A stretch of 64,000 nt of DNA from Pararhodobacter oceanensis (lineage in GTDB: Bacteria; Pseudomonadota; Alphaproteobacteria; Rhodobacterales; Rhodobacteraceae): assembly GCF_003076755.1 (NCBI RefSeq), contig NZ_QDKM01000001.1, positions 372,001 to 436,000 on the forward strand, read 5' to 3'. Position 1 is the stretch's first letter, and every line of letters starts with the position of its first letter. Of this stretch, positions 25,635 through 35,426 are shown one piece after another. The translations under genes were made by a program, and so were the position numbers. Under the pieces are notes generated by a model that was given only the letters and a program-made list of their open reading frames with translations, was not told the origin of the DNA and ran no database searches.

Positions 25635-26750
25635 GTGGCGCGGCTCGACCGGTATATATTGGCGCAACTCCTGCGGGTTTTCGGCTTTTTCTCGCTGGTG
25701 TTGGTCTCGGTATATTGGGTCAACCGCGCGGTGAGGCTGTTTGACCAGTTGATCAGCAACGGCCAGACGATGATCGTGTTTCTGGAGTTCACCGCGCTGA
25801 GCCTGCCGATGCTGATCCGCACCGTGTTGCCGGTCGCGGCGTTTATTGCCGCCACCTATGTGACGCTAGCGATGTTGCGCAGCAGCGAGATCGCGGTGCT
25901 GCAGGCGGCGGGCGTTTCGCCAGTGCGGCTGGCGCGTCCGGTGGTGGTCTTTGGCCTGATCGTCACCGCATTTCTGACGCTGTTGATGAACCTGCTGATC
26001 CCCGAGGCGCATAGCGAACTCTCGAAACGGCAAAACGAGCTGGCGCAGAATGTCACCTCATCTTTGCTGCGTGCCGGCGTGTTCCAGCATCCCGCCGAGG
26101 GGGTGACGTTTTTCATTTCCGAGATCACCCCCGAGGGGGTGTTGCGCGGGATTTACCTCTCGGATGCGCGCTCGCAGATGCAGCGGATTGATTATACCGC
26201 GCGCACCGCGCTGATCGTGCCCGACCGCAGCGGCCCGAAATTGGTGATGATCGAGGGGCAAGCGCAGCTTTTTGATCAGACCAGCGGGCGGCTTTCGGTC
26301 ACCGGTTTTGGCGATTTCACCTATGATCTGAGCATTCTGATCGGCCCCGCTGGCCGTGGCCGCAGTGTCGATGAATTGACCACCGCCGAGTTGGTCTCGC
26401 CCACCGAGGAGTTGCTTGAGGAAACCGGTGCCTCGCGGGCCGAATTCCGCTTTGTGCTGGTCTCGCGCTTTGTCGAAGGGTTCAGCGCGGTGGCCGCGGC
26501 GCTCTTGGGCTATGCGGCGCTGATCGCGGGCGGGTTCAGCCGCCTCGGATTCTGGCGCGAGGTTGCGCTGGCGGTGGTGCTGATGGCGTTCTTGCAGATC
26601 CTCACCAACACATTGGCCGGCCCGGCAATGCAGAATGTCGCGCTGGCATGGCTGGGGGTGGTGCCGATCGTCTTGGGGGTGCTGATTTCATCCGCGCTCT
26701 TGTGGTGGGCGGCACGCAAACGCCGACCTGTGCCGGGGGGTGCGGCATGA
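25635..26750 (+). CDS. lptF: LPS export permease LptF
   Basis: Inner-membrane permease of the LptB2FG lipopolysaccharide extractor, 371 residues from GTG 25635, which has a GGAG site; the frame is open further left without support. The N-terminus VARLDRYILAQLLRVFGFFSLVLVSVYWVNRAVRLFDQLI is typical of LptF. Helices lie at about 15-35, 60-80, 100-120 and a C-terminal trio at 275-360, with a periplasmic beta-jellyroll domain between. Overlaps lptG by four bases. The ATPase gene lptB is not in the window. Confidence 0.93.
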   Translation: MARLDRYILAQLLRVFGFFSLVLVSVYWVNRAVRLFDQLISNGQTMIVFLEFTALSLPMLIRTVLPVAAFIAATYVTLAMLRSSEIAVLQAAGVSPVRLARPVVVFGLIVTAFLTLLMNLLIPEAHSELSKRQNELAQNVTSSLLRAGVFQHPAEGVTFFISEITPEGVLRGIYLSDARSQMQRIDYTARTALIVPDRSGPKLVMIEGQAQLFDQTSGRLSVTGFGDFTYDLSILIGPAGRGRSVDELTTAELVSPTEELLEETGASRAEFRFVLVSRFVEGFSAVAAALLGYAALIAGGFSRLGFWREVALAVVLMAFLQILTNTLAGPAMQNVALAWLGVVPIVLGVLISSALLWWAARKRRPVPGGAA

Positions 26751-27847
26751 CCCTTGGGCTTTATTTGGTGCGGCGGCTGGCGTTCAGTTTTCTGCTGATC
26801 GGGGCGGTATTTTTCGGCATGTTGATGCTGTTTGAAACTGTCGAGATGGTGCGCCGTTTCGGCGGATCGGACACGCCGATGTCCAAGATCGTCTGGCTGG
26901 CGCTGCTGCATGTGCCGGCGACCTTCTACCAGATCATGCCGCTGCTCACGATCCTGTCGTCGATGACCCTTGTGCTGGGCATGGCGCGCAGTTCCGAACT
27001 GGTGGTGATCCGCTCGGCGGGGCGTTCGGCGCTGCGCATGCTGCGCGAGCCTTTTCTGGCCACGCTGGTCTTTGGCATCCTGCTGGTGGCGCTGTTCAAC
27101 CCGTTGGTGGCGGCGGCGACGCGGGCCTATCATGCGGAGTTGCAAAGCCTGCAATACCCCGACCAACAGGCGCAGATCTCGCTGGAGGGCAGCGCGGTCT
27201 GGATGCGGCAGGGCGATGACAGCGGACAGACGGTGATCCGCGCCCAAAGCATCGAGCCCGAGGGGCTGCGGTTCAGCGGCGTGTCGTTTTTGATGTTCGA
27301 GCACGAGAGCGGCAGGCCCTTGGTGCGGATCGAGGCGATGAGCGCGGAGCTGGAAGAGGGTTTGTGGCGGCTCGACAATGCCAAACGCTGGGACCTCGCA
27401 GCGGATAACCCCGAGCGCGACGCCGAGGAATTCTCCCAGCTTGAGGTGCCTTCGGACCTGACCGGCGCGCAGATCCGCGAGCGGTTCACCCATACCGGCG
27501 TGGTCTCGGTCTGGGCGCTGCCAGCCTTTGTGCAAGCGCTGGATACGGCGGGGCTCTCGTCACGCTCGCACCGCGCGCAATTCCTGTCGCAACTGGCGCT
27601 GCCTGCGTTGATGGCGGCGATGATGCTGGTCGGTGCGGTGCTCTGTTTCAAACATGTGCGCGCCGGAAACGCGGGCACGCGCATCCTGATCACGGTTCTG
27701 GCGGGGTTTGCCTTGTTCTTTTTGCGCAATTTCGCACAAGTTCTGGGTGAAAACGGGCAGATACCGTTGGCTCTGGCAATTTGGACACCACCGATAGCTT
27801 CCATGCTGCTGGCGCTTGGGGTATTGCTGCATTTGGAGGATGGCTAG
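26747..27847 (+). CDS. lptG: LPS export permease LptG
   Basis: Second permease of the LPS extractor, 366 residues, starting MTLGLYLVRRLAFSFLLIGAVFFGMLMLFETVEMVRRF in an ATGA overlap with lptF. The same architecture is seen: three N-terminal helices, a periplasmic domain (about 130-255) and three C-terminal helices ending in PIASMLLALGVLLHLEDG. Its stop codon shares a base with the GTG start of lptD, so lptF, lptG and lptD form one translationally coupled unit. Confidence 0.93.
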   Translation: MTLGLYLVRRLAFSFLLIGAVFFGMLMLFETVEMVRRFGGSDTPMSKIVWLALLHVPATFYQIMPLLTILSSMTLVLGMARSSELVVIRSAGRSALRMLREPFLATLVFGILLVALFNPLVAAATRAYHAELQSLQYPDQQAQISLEGSAVWMRQGDDSGQTVIRAQSIEPEGLRFSGVSFLMFEHESGRPLVRIEAMSAELEEGLWRLDNAKRWDLAADNPERDAEEFSQLEVPSDLTGAQIRERFTHTGVVSVWALPAFVQALDTAGLSSRSHRAQFLSQLALPALMAAMMLVGAVLCFKHVRAGNAGTRILITVLAGFALFFLRNFAQVLGENGQIPLALAIWTPPIASMLLALGVLLHLEDG

Positions 27848-30099
27848 TGGCGCGACGGGTGCGGAATGTGCAGAGATTGCCGGGGATCGCTTTGGCGACC
27901 TTGGGTCTGCCTATGCGCGGCGCGCTGAGACCTGCCCCGACCACCGCTAAACGCAATGGCAAGAACCGGCTTCCGGCTGTTGCCTTGGCGGTGATGCTGG
28001 CCTGTGCATCGGGTCTGACCCCGGTGCAGGCCACGGCACAGAACACCGCCACGCTGATGGCCGATCAGGTCTTTGTCGATGCCGCCGGACGTTTGATCGC
28101 CAGTGGCGCGGTCGAGGTTTGGCAAGGCTCGGTGCGGATGACTGCTTCGCAGGTGGTATTCGACGAGCGGCGCGATCTGTTGGAGATCTCGGGACCGATC
28201 ACCATTGATGAAGGGCCGCAATCGCTGATCCTTGCCGATGCGGCGCAGATCTCGCCCGATATGCGCGCCGGATTGATCAGTGGCGCGCGGATTGTGCTGC
28301 AACAGCAGTTGCAACTGACCGCCGCCAGCGTGGTGCGCGATCCCAGCGGGATCAGCCAGTTGGATCAGGTTGTCGCCTCCAGTTGTCCGGTCTGCGCCAG
28401 CAATCCCAATCCGCTGTGGGAAATCCGCGCCGAGCGGGTCACCCATGACCAGAACACCGACCAGCTGACCTTTGACCGCGCGCAGTTCCGCGTTGCCGGT
28501 GTGCCGGTTTTCTACCTGCCGCGGCTGCGCATGCCCGGCCCCGGGCTCGACCGTTCGCGCGGGATCCTGCGACCGGTGCTGCGGTTGAGCAACGCGCTGG
28601 GGCTGACCGTCGGCCTGCCCTATTTCATCCCCTTCGGCGATGCGCATGATCTGACGCTGACCCCTGCGGCCTCGACCGCGGGCATGGTCTCGCTGGGGTT
28701 CCGCTGGCGCTCGGCGCGGGAAAACGGCGGCTTCGAGATCGGCGGCCAGATCACCCATGACCAGCTAACCGCCGACAGTCTGCGCGGCTACGGCTATATG
28801 CGGGCGCTGTTTGCCCTGTCTAACGGGTTCATGCTCAGCGCCGATCTGATCAACCCTTCGGACCGCACCTATCTCGAGACCTATGACATCACCGATGATT
28901 CGCGGATCAGCGGGCATGTCACGCTGGAACGGGTGCGCCGTGACCAGATGATCCGCACCCGTGCGCTGGCCTTCCACTCGCTGCGCGCCACGGATGTGAA
29001 TGACGAATTGCCCAATCGGGCGTTGCAGGCCTCGCTGGACCAGCGGATCGCGCTGGATCACACGCCGGTTGGCGGCGAATTGCGCTTGCAACTGGGCGCT
29101 GACGGGCATTTCCGGCGCTCGGGGGTCGATGGCGTGCAGGGCCGCGATCTGGCGGGGGCGCATGCGCAGCTGGAGTGGCGGCGCAGCGAGGTGTTACCGG
29201 GCGGCGTCTTGGCCACCGGCGCGCTGCAGACCCGCATTGACCATCTGCGCGTCAAGGACGACAGCGCCTATCCCGTGCCGTTTAACCGCAGCGTGGCGCA
29301 GGCGATGATCGAGCTACGCTGGCCGCTGGCGATGACTACGGCGGGCGGTGCGCGGCATGTGATCGAACCGATCGTGCAGGTGATCGAGAGCCGCAATCGC
29401 GGGATTCTCGGCCCCAATGACGACAACCGCATGCCCGAGCTGGACGGCGGCAATCTTTTTGCCCTGTCGCGCTATTCTGGCCGCGATGCGCCCGACAGCG
29501 GCAGCCGGGTGAATGCCGGTATCAACTGGTCGCGCTATGATGCGGCGGGCTGGTCGAGCGAGTTTTTGCTGGGCCGCGTCTGGCGGCGCAATGCCTATGC
29601 GGCCTTCCCCCATGTGCAGCCTTTGGGCATCCAGCGCTCGGATTGGCTGCTGGCCGGACGGCTGCGCCATGGTGAGGGCTATTCGCTGGCCTTCCAACTG
29701 CTGGTCGATGACGCCAGCACGATCTCGCGGGCGGAAACCAATATGGCATGGAGCGGGCGCGCGACGACGATCTCGACCAGCTATCTCTATATGCCCGCCA
29801 GCGCCTTCGAAGCCCGCCCGAATACGCTCAGCGAATGGAGCGTCGATGTCTCGCGCCGCTTTGACAGCGGTTGGGCCAGCAGCGTTGGCTGGGAATATGA
29901 TATGGCCTCGGGGGAGTTCGCCGCCGCCCGCGCCGGTCTGGAATTCAGCAACGCCTGCCTGATGGTCGATCTGTCTTTCGCGCGCCGTTTTGTCACCTCG
30001 ACCAACCCCACCGCCTCGACCCGCTATGAGTTGAGCGTCGAGCTCTTGGGGATCGGCGGACGCGCGCCAACCTCCGCCGGCCAAACCTGTCGCACGTGA
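27847..30099 (+). CDS. lptD: LPS-assembly outer membrane protein LptD
   Basis: Outer-membrane beta-barrel that inserts LPS into the outer leaflet, 750 residues if GTG 27847 is the start; this GTG touches the lptG stop. The signal peptide region is LPAVALAVMLACASGLTPVQATAQ, preceded by an unusually long 35-residue basic N-region, so an internal start such as ATG 27913 is possible. The N-terminal OstA/jellyroll domain runs ATLMADQVFVDAAGRLIASGAVEVWQGSVRMTASQVVFDE. The cysteines in VASSCPVCASNPNP correspond to the disulfide region. From about residue 260 alternating beta strands form the barrel. Function depends on an LptE partner not seen here. Confidence 0.92.
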   Translation: MARRVRNVQRLPGIALATLGLPMRGALRPAPTTAKRNGKNRLPAVALAVMLACASGLTPVQATAQNTATLMADQVFVDAAGRLIASGAVEVWQGSVRMTASQVVFDERRDLLEISGPITIDEGPQSLILADAAQISPDMRAGLISGARIVLQQQLQLTAASVVRDPSGISQLDQVVASSCPVCASNPNPLWEIRAERVTHDQNTDQLTFDRAQFRVAGVPVFYLPRLRMPGPGLDRSRGILRPVLRLSNALGLTVGLPYFIPFGDAHDLTLTPAASTAGMVSLGFRWRSARENGGFEIGGQITHDQLTADSLRGYGYMRALFALSNGFMLSADLINPSDRTYLETYDITDDSRISGHVTLERVRRDQMIRTRALAFHSLRATDVNDELPNRALQASLDQRIALDHTPVGGELRLQLGADGHFRRSGVDGVQGRDLAGAHAQLEWRRSEVLPGGVLATGALQTRIDHLRVKDDSAYPVPFNRSVAQAMIELRWPLAMTTAGGARHVIEPIVQVIESRNRGILGPNDDNRMPELDGGNLFALSRYSGRDAPDSGSRVNAGINWSRYDAAGWSSEFLLGRVWRRNAYAAFPHVQPLGIQRSDWLLAGRLRHGEGYSLAFQLLVDDASTISRAETNMAWSGRATTISTSYLYMPASAFEARPNTLSEWSVDVSRRFDSGWASSVGWEYDMASGEFAAARAGLEFSNACLMVDLSFARRFVTSTNPTASTRYELSVELLGIGGRAPTSAGQTCRT

Positions 30100-30143
30100 C
30101 CTGCGCTCTTTCCATCCGCCTTCGAAAACGCTAGGCCAAGACC

Positions 30144-31472
30144 ATGCGTGATGAACAACACGGACCTCACCAAATGCACTTTGCCGCTATTGCCTTCGCC
30201 TCGACCTTCTCGCCCCGCCATCGGGCCGCCTCTGGACTGCGCGCGATGCTTGGCGCGCTTTGCCTTGTGATCAGCGCCAGCGCCGCCACGTTGGCCCCCA
30301 CATTGGCCCATGCGCAGTCGCCGTTTTCGGCGGCGGTCTATGTCAATGATACGGCGATCTCGAATTACGATGTGACCCAGAAAATGCGGTTTCTCGAGTT
30401 CATCGGCGCCTCGGGTCCGAACCCGCGCGAGCGCGCGATCGAGCGGCTGATCGAGGACCGGCTACAATTGCAAGAGGTGCGCCGGATGGGCGGGCGGTTG
30501 ACGCCGGACCAGTTGGACGCAGGCATGGCCGAGTTTTCCGCACGCGCGGAGCTGACCGCCGAGGAAATGCTGGCGCGTCTGGCCGAGGCCGGGATCGACC
30601 GCGAGACCTTTGTCAATTTCATCCGCGCCGGGGTGATGTGGCGCGAGTATATTCAGGCGATCTATGGCCCGCAGTTGAATATCACCGAGGCGCAGATTGA
30701 TCAGGCGCTCTCGGTCGAAGGCGTGCAGCCGGTGACCGAAGTGCTGATCTCCGAGATTTTCCTGCCCGCCGATCCGCAATTCGCCGAAGCCGTCGAGCGG
30801 GTGATCCCGCAGATCCAGCGGATCCGCTCGGAGACCGAGTTCGCCAATGCCGCGCGGCAGGTCTCGGCCTCGCCGAGCGCCGCCTCGGGCGGGCGGGTTG
30901 ACCGCTGGGTGAATATCGCCGCGCTGCCGCCGCAGGTCGGCTCGGCGATGGAGAGCGCCGGGATCGGCACCGTGGTCGGCCCGATCGAAGTGCCCGGCGC
31001 CTATGCGTTCTTTCAACTGCGCGCGCGGCGCAATTCGCGCGATGTGCCCGCCTCGAATGTCGCACTGACCTATTACCGTGCCGCCCTGCCCGGTGGCCGC
31101 AGCGAACAGAATATGGCGATCTTTGAGCGGTTGCGCGGTCAGGTCGATCTCTGCGCCGGTTTCCCCGCCGAAGTGCTGCGCGCGGTGCCGACACTGCCCG
31201 AATCTGCGGTCACTGAGATCACCGGCACGCAGGCCGAGATCAACGCCGCGACCCGCGCCGAGCTGGAGCGGCTGAACGCGGGCGAGATGTCGGCCAATCT
31301 GGTCGAGGGCAATGATCTGGTGGTGCTGATGCTTTGCCGCCGCTCGGTCTCGGAAGAGAATATGCCCAGCCGCGAAGAGGTGCTGATGGGGCTGCGCAAC
31401 CGCGCGCTTGAGGGGCACGGGATGATCCATCTGCAGCGCCTGCGCGCCGAAGCCGAAATCCGTTACCCTTAA
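30144..31472 (+). CDS. surA: SurA-like periplasmic chaperone / peptidyl-prolyl isomerase
   Basis: 442-residue exported protein, with a signal peptide that probably begins at an internal region (LRAMLGALCLVISASAATLAPTLAHA) after a long N-terminus. The SurA N-domain motif AAVYVNDTAISNYDVTQKMRFLEFIG and the following helical module (IERLIEDRLQLQEVRRMGGRLTPDQLDAGM) are clear. One parvulin-type domain follows (about 200-310), where SASPSAASGGRVDRWVNIAALPPQV marks the core. The order lptD-surA-pdxA-rsmA matches the E. coli arrangement. It assists folding of outer-membrane barrels, LptD included. Confidence 0.9.
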   Translation: MRDEQHGPHQMHFAAIAFASTFSPRHRAASGLRAMLGALCLVISASAATLAPTLAHAQSPFSAAVYVNDTAISNYDVTQKMRFLEFIGASGPNPRERAIERLIEDRLQLQEVRRMGGRLTPDQLDAGMAEFSARAELTAEEMLARLAEAGIDRETFVNFIRAGVMWREYIQAIYGPQLNITEAQIDQALSVEGVQPVTEVLISEIFLPADPQFAEAVERVIPQIQRIRSETEFANAARQVSASPSAASGGRVDRWVNIAALPPQVGSAMESAGIGTVVGPIEVPGAYAFFQLRARRNSRDVPASNVALTYYRAALPGGRSEQNMAIFERLRGQVDLCAGFPAEVLRAVPTLPESAVTEITGTQAEINAATRAELERLNAGEMSANLVEGNDLVVLMLCRRSVSEENMPSREEVLMGLRNRALEGHGMIHLQRLRAEAEIRYP

Positions 31473-31473
31473 G

Positions 31474-32460
31474 ATGTCGGCGCATATGCCTTTGGCCCTG
31501 ACCTGTGGCGACCCTTCGGGGATCGGCCCTGAACTCGCCGCGCGTGTGGTGAAATCCGCACCCGCGCCGTTCTTCTGGATCGGCGACCCGCGCCATCTGC
31601 CCGCAGATACGCCGTGGCAGGCAATCACCGCCCCCGCCGAAACCGCGCAGGTGCCGCGCGGGGTGCTACCGGTGCTGACGCTCGATTTCGCCGCCGAGGC
31701 CACGCCCGGCCAACCCGATCCGGCGAATGCCGCGGGCACGGTGGCGGCGATCGAGCGCGCCGTGCGGCTGGTGCAGGCCGGTGAGGCCAGCGCCGTGGTC
31801 ACCGCGCCGATCAATAAAAAAGCGCTCAAGGACGGGGCCGGTTTCGCCTTTCCCGGCCATACCGAATTTCTCGCCGATCTTGCCGGTGGTTGCGACGTGG
31901 TGATGATGCTTGCCTGCGCCGCCCTGCGCGTGGTGCCTGCCACCATCCATATCCCGCTGAAGGATGTGCCGCAGGCGCTGACCCGAGAGGGGCTCGAGAC
32001 CGTCATCCGCACCACCCATGCCGCGCTGATCCGCGATTTCGGGCTGAGCAAGCCGCAGATCGCGGTGGCCGGTCTGAACCCGCATGCGGGTGAAGGCGGT
32101 GCGATGGGCGATGAGGAATTGACCCTGATCACCCCGCTGCTGGATGATTTGCGCGCCGAAGGCTTTGCCCTCTCTGGCCCGCTGCCTGCCGATACGATGT
32201 TCCATGCCAGCGCCCGCGCGCGCTATGACGCGGCGATCTGCATGTATCACGATCAGGCGCTGATCCCGATCAAGACCATTGATTTTGCCGGTGGCGTCAA
32301 TGTCACGCTGGGCCTGCCCTTTGTGCGCACCTCGCCCGACCATGGCACCGCCTATGATATCGCCGGGCGCGGGATTGCCGATCCGACCTCGCTGCGGGCG
32401 GCGATGGTGATGGCTTGGGATATGGCCGAGCGCCGGGCATCGGGTGGAACGAACGCATGA
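31474..32460 (+). CDS. pdxA: 4-hydroxythreonine-4-phosphate dehydrogenase (PdxA)
   Basis: 328-residue NAD-dependent enzyme of pyridoxal 5'-phosphate synthesis. It starts one base after the surA stop: [26 protein letters not shown], the conserved PdxA N-terminus. Metal and substrate residues lie in [27 protein letters not shown] and [14 protein letters not shown], the last being the family signature. The C-terminus [23 protein letters not shown] is intact. It overlaps rsmA by four bases. Confidence 0.95.
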   Translation: MSAHMPLALTCGDPSGIGPELAARVVKSAPAPFFWIGDPRHLPADTPWQAITAPAETAQVPRGVLPVLTLDFAAEATPGQPDPANAAGTVAAIERAVRLVQAGEASAVVTAPINKKALKDGAGFAFPGHTEFLADLAGGCDVVMMLACAALRVVPATIHIPLKDVPQALTREGLETVIRTTHAALIRDFGLSKPQIAVAGLNPHAGEGGAMGDEELTLITPLLDDLRAEGFALSGPLPADTMFHASARARYDAAICMYHDQALIPIKTIDFAGGVNVTLGLPFVRTSPDHGTAYDIAGRGIADPTSLRAAMVMAWDMAERRASGGTNA

Positions 32461-33293
32461 GCCAGATCGACCCGCTTCCGCCGCTTCGCGATGTGATCAC
32501 AAAACACGGGCTGCGCGCAAAGAAAGCACTCGGGCAGAATTTCCTGCTCGATCTCAATCTGACCGCGCGGATTGCGCGGCGGGCCGGTGATCTGGCGGGC
32601 TCGGATATCATCGAGGTCGGCCCCGGTCCCGGTGGTCTGACCCGTGGCTTGCTGGCCGAGGGCGCGCGCAAGGTTCTGGCCATCGAGAAAGACAGCCGCT
32701 GCCTGCCCGCACTTGAGGAAATCGGCGCGGTCTATCCCGGTCGCTTGCAGGTGATCGACGGCGACGCACTTGAAGTGGATCCGCTGGCGCATCTGACCCC
32801 GCCGATCAAGATCGTGGCCAATCTGCCCTATAATGTCGGCACCGAGCTGCTGGTGCGCTGGCTGACACCGCAAGACTGGCCGCCGTTCTGGTCCACGCTG
32901 ACCTTGATGTTCCAAAAGGAAGTCGCGCAGCGGATCACCGCCCAGCCGGGCTCCAAGGCTTACGGGCGGTTGGCGATCTTGGCGCAATGGCGCTGTGATG
33001 CGAAAATCGTGCTGACCCTGCCGCCCGAGGCGTTCTCGCCAGCGCCCAAGGTCGAATCGGCGGTGGTCCATCTGACCGCCCTGCCCGAGCCGCGGTTTCC
33101 GGCGGATGCGAAAACACTGGAACGGGTGGTGGCGATGGCTTTCAACCAGCGTCGCAAGATGCTGCGCGCCAGCCTGCGCGCCTTGGACCCGCAGATCGAG
33201 GCGCGGCTGGAACGGTTGGGCATCAAACCCACCGCACGGGCCGAGGAGCTGACGCTGGAGCAATTCTGCACCATCGCCCGCGACTTCGCCTGA
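32457..33293 (+). CDS. rsmA: 16S rRNA dimethyladenosine transferase (RsmA/KsgA)
   Basis: 278-residue S-adenosylmethionine-dependent methyltransferase that dimethylates the two adjacent adenines of the 16S rRNA 3' helix 45. ATG 32457 overlaps the pdxA stop. The motifs [39 protein letters not shown] (SAM loop) and [15 protein letters not shown] (catalytic NLPY) are intact, and the C-terminal helical domain ends in [13 protein letters not shown]. It is the last gene of the lpt-surA-pdxA-rsmA run. Confidence 0.95.
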   Translation: MSQIDPLPPLRDVITKHGLRAKKALGQNFLLDLNLTARIARRAGDLAGSDIIEVGPGPGGLTRGLLAEGARKVLAIEKDSRCLPALEEIGAVYPGRLQVIDGDALEVDPLAHLTPPIKIVANLPYNVGTELLVRWLTPQDWPPFWSTLTLMFQKEVAQRITAQPGSKAYGRLAILAQWRCDAKIVLTLPPEAFSPAPKVESAVVHLTALPEPRFPADAKTLERVVAMAFNQRRKMLRASLRALDPQIEARLERLGIKPTARAEELTLEQFCTIARDFA

Positions 33294-33518
33294 CACGCGC
33301 CCACTCGGGGCTGCTGGCGCTCTGAATTCCCCGGCACCATTAACCATGCCGGACGCGCCGCGCGGACCAGAGTTCTGCGCCGCATTTGTCTAAACTTTGC
33401 CACATTTGGACCCGCACAAGTCGCAATTAGGTCAGGTTTTCTCCGTATACCCTGTGCTGACCGAGTCTTTTGGGCGCTCGTCCCGCGGACAATTGTAGTG
33501 TTGGAAAAGGTGAGTTTG

Positions 33519-34802
33519 ATGTGGCCGGAGACGTCAAAGCATAAAAACGGGACGCAGGTTTTTTTTGGCCGCTCCGCGCGGTTTAGCCGCGTTTTGCGCC
33601 GGTTTCAGACCGACCAGAGCGGCTCGATGGCGGTCTTTGCGGTGTTTGTGTTCTTTGCCATGCTGCTGATGGGCGGGCTTGCCGTCGATATGATGCGCCA
33701 CGAGAACGAGCGTATCCGCATGCAAAACACCGCCGACCGCGCGGTTCTCGCCGCCACCATGCTGCGCGAGAATGTCTCGGAGGCCACGCCCGAGCAAATC
33801 GTTAACTCTTATTTTGCCGCCGAAGGGCTGACCGCGCAACTCGACAATCGGGTGATTGTCGAAGGTGATGCGGAAAGCGGGCGCAGCGTCACGGTGGTGC
33901 CTGCGGGCAGCGTGCCGACCTTGTTCATGCATATGCTGGGGATTGATGAATTCGACATGGCCACCCCTGCCCGCGCCACCGAGGCGCTGGCCGGACAGGC
34001 GCAGATCGAACTGGTGATGGTGCTGGATGTCTCGGGCTCGATGGGCAGCTCGAACAAGATCGGCACCATGCGCAATGCGGCCAATGATCTGGCGACCTCT
34101 CTGCTGACCGACAATGAAGACGGCGATGTTGCGATCACCATCGTTCCCTATGACAGCTGGGTGTTGCCGCCCACCGGATTTCTGAACAGTTTTTCCAATG
34201 TCACCGGCAGCGGCGCCTGCAACGACTGGGCGGTGTGGAATGTGATCACCGACAGTTTGAACCTCGCCACCCACCGCCAGAGTTGCGACAATTCGCTCTG
34301 GGCGCAGGTGCGGCCCTTCCAGAACACCGTCGCCGCAACCACCAGCGCGATCAACGGCTTGACCTCGCGCGGGGTCACCTCGATCGACCTTGGCGTCCGC
34401 TATGGCGCGCTGTTCTTTGATCCGGCAATTCGTCCGGCGATCAGCGCCCTGGTCGATAGCGGCGATGTCGATCCGATGTTCGCCGAACGCCCCTACGGCT
34501 GGAACGAATCGAATGTGGTGCGCGCGCTGGTGCTCCTGACCGACGGGCAGAATTGCTGCGGCTCGCGCTATTCGACGCTGGTGCAGGATGCCAATACGCT
34601 GGCGGTCTGCACCGAGCTCAAGGCGCGCGGCGTGCTGGTCTATTCCATCGCCTTTCAGGCGCCCACCGCTGGCGCCACGCTGATGCAGGGCTGCGCTTCG
34701 TCGCCGAGCCATTATTTCAACGCCTCGACCAGCGAGTTGATCGCGGTGTTTCAGGGCATCGCCTCGAACATCCAGACCCAGGCCCTGAGGTTGACCCTGT
34801 GA
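33519..34802 (+). CDS. TadG-like pilus assembly protein with von Willebrand A domain
   Basis: 427 residues from ATG 33519 (an in-frame GTG at 33498 is an alternative). A short basic N-terminus is followed by one pseudopilin-type helix, QSGSMAVFAVFVFFAMLLMGGLAVDMMRHENERIRMQNTADRAVLAA, diagnostic of TadG/TadE proteins. From about residue 160 a von Willebrand A domain begins (LVMVLDVSGSMGSSNKI), with the MIDAS DxSxS motif starting at Asp170 and a second metal-site region in VRALVLLTDGQNCCG. It is probably anchored in the inner membrane with the vWA domain outside, as part of a Tad/Flp pilus. It overlaps the next TadE gene (GTGA). The core tad ATPase and secretin genes are elsewhere. Confidence 0.85.
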   Translation: MWPETSKHKNGTQVFFGRSARFSRVLRRFQTDQSGSMAVFAVFVFFAMLLMGGLAVDMMRHENERIRMQNTADRAVLAATMLRENVSEATPEQIVNSYFAAEGLTAQLDNRVIVEGDAESGRSVTVVPAGSVPTLFMHMLGIDEFDMATPARATEALAGQAQIELVMVLDVSGSMGSSNKIGTMRNAANDLATSLLTDNEDGDVAITIVPYDSWVLPPTGFLNSFSNVTGSGACNDWAVWNVITDSLNLATHRQSCDNSLWAQVRPFQNTVAATTSAINGLTSRGVTSIDLGVRYGALFFDPAIRPAISALVDSGDVDPMFAERPYGWNESNVVRALVLLTDGQNCCGSRYSTLVQDANTLAVCTELKARGVLVYSIAFQAPTAGATLMQGCASSPSHYFNASTSELIAVFQGIASNIQTQALRLTL

Positions 34803-35371
34803 TCCCGCGCTTACCCCTGTTGCGCCAGTTCCGGCCCCGTTTTTGGCCCCGATTCTGGCCCCGTTTTTGGCGCAACGAAGACGGTTCGGCGACCATTGAA
34901 TTTGTCATCGCCGTGCCTTTGGTGCTGACCTTCCTGTTCTCGGCGGTGGATTTCGGCGCTGTGATGCTGCGGCAGGTGTTTCTGGACCGCTCAGTCGATA
35001 TCGCCGTGCGGCAGGTGCGTCTGGGCAATGTTTCGGTCGCCGGATACGAGGATTTCCGCCAGTCGATCTGCGACGGCACGCTGATGATCGCGAATTGCGT
35101 CAACAGTATCACCATCGAGATGCGCCCCATCGACACCACCACATTCGCCGGTCTCGACTCGCCCGCGCAATGTATCAACCGCGCCGAGGATATCGAGCCG
35201 GTGCTGGCCTTTAACCCCGGTTCCGGCGGGCAGGAGCTGATGCTGATCCGCGTCTGCGCGCTGGCCGATCCTTTCATCTCGCTGACCGGCATGGTGCTGG
35301 GCATGAGCACCGACGATTCCGGCGCCTATCATATCGTCTCGCATGCCGCCTTCGCCAATGAGCCGACCTGA
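34799..35371 (+). CDS. TadE-like pseudopilin
   Basis: 190-residue protein from GTG 34799, overlapping the previous stop. After a basic segment comes the TadE signature NEDGSATIEFVIAVPLVLTFLFSAVDFGAVMLRQVFLDRS: the Glu after the Gly-Ser, then one membrane helix. The rest is extracytoplasmic with two cysteine-containing stretches. The N-terminus holds three tandem copies of Pro-Arg-Phe-Trp (residues 13-24), coded by a 12-base tandem repeat at about 34832-34868. This is an unusual aromatic-basic tether ahead of the helix. Role in Tad pilus biogenesis is inferred from family. Confidence 0.85.
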   Translation: MIPRLPLLRQFRPRFWPRFWPRFWRNEDGSATIEFVIAVPLVLTFLFSAVDFGAVMLRQVFLDRSVDIAVRQVRLGNVSVAGYEDFRQSICDGTLMIANCVNSITIEMRPIDTTTFAGLDSPAQCINRAEDIEPVLAFNPGSGGQELMLIRVCALADPFISLTGMVLGMSTDDSGAYHIVSHAAFANEPT

Positions 35372-35426
35372 CATGGCCCGCCGGTTTCTCACCCGTCTTT
35401 CGTGGCTTGATCCAAGAGGTAAGACC

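Noticed and set aside
30462-32132. 556-codon minus-strand frame opposite surA and pdxA
   Set aside because: Low-complexity Ser/Arg/Ala translation; both genes on the plus strand are confirmed by motifs and coupled starts.
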